22,683 nt of DNA from Phoronis australis. Taxonomy: Eukaryota; Phoronida; Phoronidae. Location of the stretch: assembly GCA_002633005.1 (NCBI GenBank), contig NMRA01000402.1:345550-368232 (forward strand). Direction: 5' to 3'. The notes under the pieces are model-generated. The model was not told where the DNA came from. It saw only the letters and a list, made by a program, of their open reading frames with translations, and did no database searches. Shown piece by piece: positions 11,101 through 20,100 of this stretch (the first letter of the stretch is position 1; each line of letters starts with the position of its first letter). The position numbers were made by a program, and so were the translations under genes.

Positions 11101-14100
11101 TGGCAGGCAAAATCCTGGGTAATACTCTGCCCTGGACCCACTAAATAAAAATCCTGAATCCGCCCCTGCGTACGTTGATGTCAGACCATAGACTATCCTG
11201 TCTGAACACAGTTTCCATCTTGCTACAATTTTACGTCTAAACGTATGGTTTTTGGAACTGGCTTAATAGCACAAAATCTCTAACTAGACGTCTGACTAAA
11301 ACGTAGCGTTCCGGGTCGTGTTGTCAAAGCGTTGAATCTTTCACGAATGGAGCCACTTGGAAAACTTCTGGTATTTTCGAAGCGAACCTCAATCACTACA
11401 GCACTTGGATTTTTGCTGACAAACGGATTAAACATGATTCAGCATATAACAGGTCTCAAAAAACCACACGTGACGATCATTTGCAAGCCTTAAGTCTGAC
11501 ACACTAATTGTATAAAACACTTCCGAGGGATGATTTCATCAGGTTACGAAAACACCCGACGTAATAAAACAACCCAAGTGCTCGAAATGTAGGCCATCGT
11601 CGCTGTGCTGAGCTGTTTAGGTTGAGGTTCAGTTTCCCTCTAAAATAATGTTGCCTTATTACGCCAGAATTATTGCATATTGCAGTGAAGTGTACGAAAT
11701 TGTACGTCATTCATATTTCAGTTTGAATGCCCAGCACGATGACCTGGGAACCAACGGTTGCAATCCCAGCCAGCAATTCATCATGGCGCCCTCTGCCAGC
11801 GCTCCGTCAGACGCGACGCGCAATAACACATATCGCTTCTCCTCGTGTTCAATTAACGCCATGACGTCATACGTAACGTCCCTGAACAGGTACAGAAAAA
11901 GCCTCTGTTTCCTGAAACAATGTTACCAATCATTTAGATCTATTGGTGGTACTCTTTTATTGTCTACCTGTCTCACAGACAATGAACTAATAAATTTTTA
12001 CTATCGTAGCTTTGCCCTCGTGTATAGCATTGATACGGTGAGTTGTAACATGATGTTTTAAGGCAATACGTCTCCCTCTAGCCTAGAAACAGTTAACCTT
12101 CCGGCAATTGTTTTAGTTCGCCAAACCTTGGTGACTTAGTTTTAGTCGAACATTTTGTCAATTTGTGCTAGGCGTCATTCTTATTATTACTGTCCACTGC
12201 ACAAAACAAATTCGTCTGTCGCACGAAAGTTGGTTCATTTTCATTTGTTTACTCTATTCTAGTGACGGGAAAAACTGTATGCTGACAACGAGCGTAGTCT
12301 ACAACAGAACTGAATTCGATAATTATCTCACTGTGATGCCTGGACAGCGGTATACTATCCACCAGCAGTGCAAACAGCTATATGGCGACCAGTCGTACTA
12401 CTGTGGGGTATGCTACGTGTATTTTAACGTATATGTACATAGTGTTATGATAAAAATATGAATTATCGATAGTGACACACAACACAGCTATGCATGTAAC
12501 AAGATCTACAGTACCGTGGTCTACTTTTCATCAAAAGAATCAGAATCTCAAAACGAGGTTTACTTAGTATAGTATTTAGCACGCGGCATACCAAACCTTT
12601 TCTTGTGCGTTCAAGCAGTCTAAACACAATGACATACCTGATAACGTAACTGATAATGCAAACATCTTGAAGAATACACTGTACGTTCTCAAGGTTAACT
12701 TGCGAGTGGGGCAAGGCCACGATTGAAATAAGCTACTATTGTGGCAATGAAGCACTCGAAACTAGCATAGCACCCAATGATTGTCGCTCAAGTGATTAGG
12801 TTGCTGGGTCAGAATCAAGGGGGGATCCAGCATTTTTAGTTAGTGGGGGCAGAGCAGAGTATTAGCCAGGATTTTGCCATCAGACATTCGCACCCCCGAA
12901 CTGTCAAATGGAATGTGGGAAAGCTTTAGGGGGGCCATTGCCCCCTTCTAAATCCGCCACTGAGAATGTTCATGAAATATATACTAATATACTTGCAGGA
13001 GAAAGCTCCGCATTCTCCCAAGTATCCCATTCTTTAAAGAGTATTTTGTTTGTAGTGGTAGTCCTCAGGTGCGACTGGCGTGTGAGCTATTGTGTTTTTA
13101 CTATTTTTTGCGCAGAAAATTCCTACATACGTAAATATATCTTTTCAGGGAGCAGATTCCGATGCTAAAATTTGTCAAAGTGTGTTCTGCTATTCCCCAA
13201 CGGATCAGTCATGCATAAGACCAGGCGCTCTGGTCGCGGCCGATGGAACTACGTGTGGCAACAAGAAGGTACTAACAATCACTGGCGATCTCACTTCACA
13301 TTTGTTAGAAACTTAATTGGATTTATATGATTAGTGTATGTGCACGCGTTGCCGAAGCCACGGGGAGGGCAAGGGCAACACTGCCATGGCCTGTACATGC
13401 CATGGTCTGCACGTTCCATTGCAGGAAAGTCCGGTTTTTGCTGAAACTCGTTTCTGTTTCCCTTGGTTAAGTTTGCCTCTTTGTTCAATTCATGCGTAAA
13501 TTGACTCGGGTTGCCATTGATTTCAGCCCCCCTCCCCGATGCCATCAAATTCGTATTCGCCCCCTGTTAATGTTTTCTGTCGACGGCATTTTGTGCATGA
13601 TTGTGCCACTGAACGTCGACAATGCATCGTATTTGCATTGTGTAAAAATATACTACTGGGTTATTAAGTGCATTTCTAGGAACAAGGTTCATTTCCACGA
13701 TCACCTTTTGCGTCAATTGTGTTCCATTAGCCGGTAATCAAAAAATCCATTCTAAATTGTTCGCGCCAAATTCATTGCCTATGGTTGTTCAAGAAAACCA
13801 AAAACTTTTTTGTCTGATGTTAAAATTACCANTGAATTATCGATAGTGACACACAACACAGCTATGCATGTAACAAGATCCACAGTACCGTGGTCTACTT
13901 TTCATTGAAAGAATCAGAATCTCAAAACCAGGTTTACTTAGTATAGTATTTAGCACGCGACATACCAAACCTTTTCTTGTGCGTTCAAGCAGTCTAAACA
14001 CAATGACATACCTGTAAACTTATAATGCGAACATCTTGAAGAATACACTGTACGTTCTCAAGGTTAACTTGCGAGTGTGGCAAGGCCATGATTGAAATAA

Positions 14101-17100
14101 GCTACTGTTGTGGCAATGAAGCACTCGAAACTAGCATAGCACCCAATGATTGTCGCTCAAGTGATTAGGTTGCTGGGTCAGAATCAAAGGGGGATCCAGC
14201 ATTTTTAGTTAGTGGGGGCAGGGCAGAGTATTAGCCAGGATTTTGCCATCAGACATTCGCACCCCCGAACTGCCAAATGGAATGTGGGAAAGCTTTAGGG
14301 GGGCCATTGCCCCCTTCTAAATCCGTCACTGAGAATGTTCATGGAATAAATACTAATATACTTGCAGGAAAAAACTCCGCATTCTCCCAAGTATCCCATT
14401 CTTTAAAGAGTATTTTGTTTGTAGTGGTAGTCCTCAGGTGCGACTGGCGTGTGAGCTATTGTGTTTTTACCATTTTTTGCGCAGAAAATTCCTACATACG
14501 TAAATATATCTTTTCAGGGAGCAGATTCCGATGCTAAAATTTGTCAAAGTATGTTCTGCTATTCCCCAACGGATCAGTCATGCATAAGACCAGGTGCTCT
14601 GGTCGCGGCCGATGGAACTACGTGTGGCAACAAGAAGGTACTAACAATCACTGGCGATCTCACTTCACATTTGTTAGAAACTTAATTGGATTTATATGAT
14701 TAGTGTATGTGCGCGCGTTGCCGAAGCCACGGGGAGGGCAAGGGCAACACTGCCATGGCCTGCACGTGCCATGCTCTGCACGTTCCATTGCAGGAAAGTC
14801 CGGTTTTTGCTGAAACTCGTTTCTGTTTCCCTTGGTTAAGTTTGCCTCTTTGTTCAATTCATGCGTAAATTGACTCGGGTTGCCATTGATTTCAGCCCCC
14901 CCTCCCCGATGCCATCAAATTCGTATTCGCCCCCTGTTAATATTTTCTGTCTACGGCATTTTGTGCATGATTGTGCCACTGAACGTCGACAATGCATCGT
15001 ATTTGCATTGTGTAAAAATATACTACTGGGTTATTAAGTGCATTTCTAGGAACCAGGTTCATTTCCACGATCACCTATTTGCGTCAATTGTGTTCCATTA
15101 GCCGGTAATCAAAAAATCCATTCTAAATTGTTCGCGCAAAATTCATTGCCTATGGTTGTGCAAGAAAACCAAGAACTTTTTTGTCTGGTGTTAAAATTAC
15201 CAAAATTGCACGGTTATGATCTACGCTTCACTGGCACTTTGACACCTCACTTGTACTCCTCGTGACTCTTGGTAAAACCAACCAATTTCAGGTTCAAAGC
15301 AGGCGATTTTTTAAGAACTTTCGGGGGTTTCCCTCCTGACGTGATACAAAAAACACATAAAGATTATGTTTTTCCATTTCCAAATAAACATACAAAATCC
15401 GTTCATAGTTGCGTACTCCCTTTTTCAGTTCGGTGGATTTGAAAATCACTGTTCAAACACCAAATATGTGTCGCGTACTCTTTTCAACTCCCCAGTCCTC
15501 TGGCCTCCAAGGATACAAATCACGTTGTTATTGACATCGGGAGCACCAAGCTGATGCGAACAAGGTGTGCTCAAATTAAAGTTTTGTGACTAGGTTGTGA
15601 TGTTGTGTCATCACCTCTAAAATCTTTTGATCTATTTCGTTTCGCTCAGTCATCCGGCCATTTTCAAGTGTTACTGCCTTCTCGTAAGATCCACCACGAA
15701 GCCTGCTACATTTATGGTAGTCGCTTTTAAAGTATTTTCCTGGTACACGGCTGATTTGTAACCCGGGTTAGTACTGTTGTCCACCTAGCACTCTTACTGA
15801 TAGACTGAACGACGTACTCTGCGATCAAGTGGTTGGACTGCATGACTTGGAGTGTTGAACTGACTGTCGGGCTAAAGGAATAACACATAAAAGTATACAT
15901 GTACAATCCAAGATCCGACCATTAGTGTACCAGACACCGATGCTGGGCCTTCTAAGAACGCTGCAACAGAAACGATTGCCGGATAAATGACCAAATGAAA
16001 AGTCGTGTCAAATAAAATAGGCTAGAGATTGACGTTAATAGACCAGTTGATTTTAGAAATAATATTTACCTGTATGTTCTAGCGACCTTAACTCACACTG
16101 GCATCCTGCAGAAACGAATCATCCATAAATCAAAATAATTTGGACAGACATCATTAGAGCTTTATCAAACTCCATCAACTTTCCAGAAATATTTGGCAGA
16201 ATACGTGGAACGACGGCTGCAGACGTTTGTCGAGATTTAGCTAAAATTACAATAAAATCTATTGGAAGTTGAAGAGGAATGGACATTTAGCTGCAATTTT
16301 GTGCCTCAAAACTTTAATCAAATTTCGGACGTTTAATAGTTTTGTATTAAAAACTACTTCTTCCGGCCGGTGTTTGAACAATAGTTTCTTGAAGATCTGA
16401 GTCATTTGGTTAATTCCCCAATATTTAAGTTATGTTCATTCCTAGAAACCTGTCCACTTTTGACCGACTTAGGAACATTGTACACGTATCTCAGAAATGG
16501 CGTATCTTTCAAATACTTTGCTTTAGGCATCGTTCACCAAGAGTTGTTAGGATTTGTTCTCAATCTGTTCTACTTTGGCGTGAGGCACTATCAAAAACCA
16601 GGACCTTTATAATTTCTGTTGAAAGATTTTAAATTGCATAAAACGGAAATGAAACCTTAACTTAGAAAACAGCATTTTTAAGATTTGACCTTGAATATTT
16701 CTTTTATTAGTAATCCTGTTGTTTTGGTGTGCATGTCACGTGACCTAGTTAGTGGCACAATGGTATTAAGTTAGATGTCAAATACTACAGCATTTACATG
16801 TGCTAATCTTAGCTAAAATTTTATAGTTTTTTTTCTATATTTTGTTATACTGTACAGTGTATGTCTTACATAAACATAGCTGTCTGTTGTAGTGGTGTGT
16901 TCGCAGCTACTGTGTGTATGACGCCAAGGCACCGAACGCCAGCGGTAAGTAGTTGTAAAAAAACGAAATGGTTGTTCATGAAGTTCTGTAACTATAACCT
17001 TATGGAATAGTTTGGTTAAGTCATGCCGATCTATCAAAACATGCATGGGGTGAATAATATACGAATGAGTCGCGTTAAAACACATACATAATAAAGCCAT

Positions 17101-20100
17101 GTCCCTCATCGCGAACTGTGGATGCGAAAACCATTTATTTTCTTAAAGTTGTATCTCTTTACATGAATAACAGGTTTTGCACAACTTCATTGGCAAAATT
17201 TATTGGGATTTGAATGGATTAAAATGACGTATTTTCGAGAGATTTGAAATCATGTTTGCTCATGCGTGTACCCTAGATATTGACCAATCAGGATAATCCA
17301 ATACTATTCGGGATCTCCTTGTTGCAGCAACATAATATTGGTCGAGGATTACGGTCCCCTTTCTTCATTTTGAAGTAACAGATTTTGCTTGTGTATATGT
17401 GCTGTTTTATAGCGGTGACGATTTTAACTCCCTCTGCTGTCTTGTGGTTGCAGTTTATTCGATGCCCTTTACTTTTAGACACGTGTCCCTCTGGAGACAG
17501 GCCTGGTACAGTTTTCAGTAACAGTGAGGACACATGCGCAGACGTCGCGTTATCGCAGTGTTATCAGTCATACGTGCAAAACAGATGCTGCAAGAGATGC
17601 GCACCAAACGAAAGATTTCCAGGTAAGATCAGATGGTGAGCAGTGCAAGCTGTACAAAACGGGAATGAGACGAGTACTGAGACCTTCCTATGTATTTATT
17701 TCAACGCATGATGATTGCTGAAACGACTTACGTAAGGAAGACGTACTTTTTCGTTCTTGGTCTATAATAGCATATATGAAAAAATCAGTAAGCATGCAAT
17801 AAGTTGAGAGTTATGGACCATGCATGTTCAGTTGTTTCGCGCATGCGCTATTACTGCTGTAACGAACTGGTATCCTGTAAAAGAAAACGAATTAATTTTG
17901 AACCCATTGTGCTATAAAACTGGTTTTCAATTTGTTCATTACAATTGTTTTTTTGAAAATAAACTTGTGGGTGGATATTCGAATTGCAACTTTTCACACA
18001 CGTCAAATAAAACGTAATATACGCGCGAAAAAAGGGGACGTATTTGTTAACGTGGGACAATCATTGTGTGATACAGTTTAAAGCAAACGTCATTTGTATC
18101 TTGCTGTATCTCACTAGGAAGATTTTTGTTCATCACATCAATAAATATTTGGCATTTAGCAAACACAGTGAGTTAAAAGTGTCCTTCATACTCTGCTTAT
18201 ACAGTTAGTTACCGACAAAGTCACCCAACTTCTGGTTAAATGGTAGTATTTTGTGTAAAATCGTGATCTGCAAATACAATGACTTGCCAAAGTATGTAAA
18301 ATGTTACATCAAAACATATTACCTCAGTTTAGAGCAATCCATGGGATTTTCGAACCATACAAACATTTACAGAAAATACGCCCATGGACGTACTTTTTGG
18401 AAGTTTTCCGAGGAAACGACCATGGAACGCAATGTGGCCACTGGTATTAGGAAAGTGACACTTTGTGTAACTCATTGAAGCGACGTTTGATACCTAAATG
18501 ACTCGCGGTAACAGGCCAGATGAATTATATCCAGTTGTCCGATCTCGCCAAGACCAGAAATCACATCAAGTCTGAGTAATGATCAAGTTAAGACCAGTTT
18601 CAAAACGTTCTGGTCTAAATCAGACGTGCATTTTTACGATAGGCAGATCTGTAGCACGTAAGTTTTTGAAAGGAATTGTGAGGAATTCCAAAATGAGAAA
18701 CACCTTATGAAACGCTCATTTTATTTAGACAGCTACTACCCACAACAAAAGCATTGTTTTTTAGACCGCTTACTATTTAGAATCCTTAGTTAATTTAGAG
18801 AAGATTTCAAAAGAAGTAACCGATTGTTATGGTCTGTAACCATGTCTGCAACTTGGTTTATCCTTGTTGCCAATTTATGCGACAAGATTGACTTCACCGA
18901 ATTGACCTAACATTTTTGGAAGCGCGGGCCCTTTACTCTTGAAATTCAGCGAAGACTGAACTGGTCCTTTCTGAGTACACGTCTTGGCAAACGTATCAGT
19001 CTCAATAAAATTGTAGTGAACAAAGCATTAACTGTGGAATGTCCAGGCATTAAGCAGTTACACATAGTTTGACTCAATTGCTAGCATCTGAACGTTTGAA
19101 CAGATTAATTGTAATCTGAGTGTCTATAGCACGAAAGTAGTAGGACGGTCCCGGATAATTTACCCATAATGTAGAAACAACAGTCAAGCAGTTCTCTAGA
19201 CTTGTACTTGTACCATTGAAGTTTCTAACATTATTTGATTCTACCTCGCGTTTACACGTTCTTCTCGACTGCATTAACTGTATTCGACCTTGCAATGCCA
19301 GCGACGTTTCACTGGTGTGCAGCGAGACCAATGTAACAATGTATTCTCTTACCTCCAGAATAATTGCCCCTTTTTATTCCGCTGTCTGACTAACGCAATG
19401 TTGCCGTGTTTACATTGCTTTCCTTCTTTTAAAGAGGAACAGAGTGTAAAAACTCGTGAAAACAGCTTTTAAAGAGATAGCAGCGAATTTAACTTGAGAG
19501 CTTTGAATTTGAACATTGCAAGAACCTCTAGAAAAATTCACATTTCCCAATACACTTTTCAAGTTCTCCGGCTCTGATAATATGTACATGAAGTGCTTTA
19601 AGAAATCGAACCAACCGGTGCTTGAAATCACCAACATTTTGGTCATCTCAAAAGTCAAAGGTCACGTTTCCATATAAGGGCAATGGGCTTCGTCTATGCC
19701 TTGGCATACCAAATAAGGAGACGTGATTTGCCTTCTTGGAGAAAAATCGACAGAGTGAGGAGCATCTGACAAAATGTTATTCTTGAATTTTGAAATTAAA
19801 GGAAAATGATTTGACATGCACAGAAATTCAAAGTCTTTACGATCACACATTAAAAATACCCGACGAACAGTTTGTCGTTTGTTTCAGGCGCAGAAACCCA
19901 CTCTGATCACAGCGATTTGTCTGTTTTCGCGTTCTACGACACTTTAATGTACTTTATAATGGCTGAGTGTATTAAGTAATTTTGGCTGTTGACGACACTC
20001 ACCTGCAATGTATTGTCAAACAGAGAGAATGCTGCAAACATGACTCATGCATATGTTTATGTTGAGAAGTGCGCACATCCTGTGGCATCGAAAAATATTA

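Larger units (their letters stand above)
12459..13831 (+). repeat. direct duplication, copy 1 (contains exon 12)
   Basis: This 1,373-bp segment is repeated at 13833-15202 with roughly 30-35 substitutions and a few small indels by eye (about 2.5%). It holds part of intron 11 with MITE copy B, exon 12, and part of intron 12. It ends exactly at the single N (13832). The right end has no unique sequence between it and copy 2, as expected of the end of one contig. Confidence 0.92.
13269..14517 (+). other. noncoding DNA between the two exon 12 copies
   Basis: This holds the rest of duplication copy 1, the N at 13832, and the first part of copy 2. A near-palindrome with TGCCATGG repeated at 13382-13403 is intact only in copy 1. 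If the duplication is an assembly fault, this stretch does not exist in the organism as written. Confidence 0.7.
13833..15202 (+). repeat. direct duplication, copy 2 (contains a second exon 12)
   Basis: This 1,370-bp segment parallels 12459-13831 from its first base after the N and diverges to unique sequence after TTAAAATTACCA (15191-15202). Differences are spread evenly through introns and are few in the exon (two bases), which fits allelic variation under constraint. Confidence 0.92.

Noticed and set aside
12459-15202. Mutually exclusive exon 12 copies as the primary reading of the duplication
   Set aside because: The coincidence of the junction with the only N, the near-identical encoded residues and the even spread of intron differences favour an assembly overlap; kept only as an alternative.
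19290-19472. Cysteine-rich plus-strand open frame considered as another PLAC-like exon in intron 14
   Set aside because: It lacks the CC-x2-C ending, has no convincing acceptor, and the opposite strand is open over much of the same stretch, suggesting chance.
20009-20050. Short reading with a C...CC....C pattern just upstream of exon 15, considered as a decayed PLAC-like module
   Set aside because: The spacing after the CC pair is four residues instead of two, a stop follows at once, and no splice sites fit.
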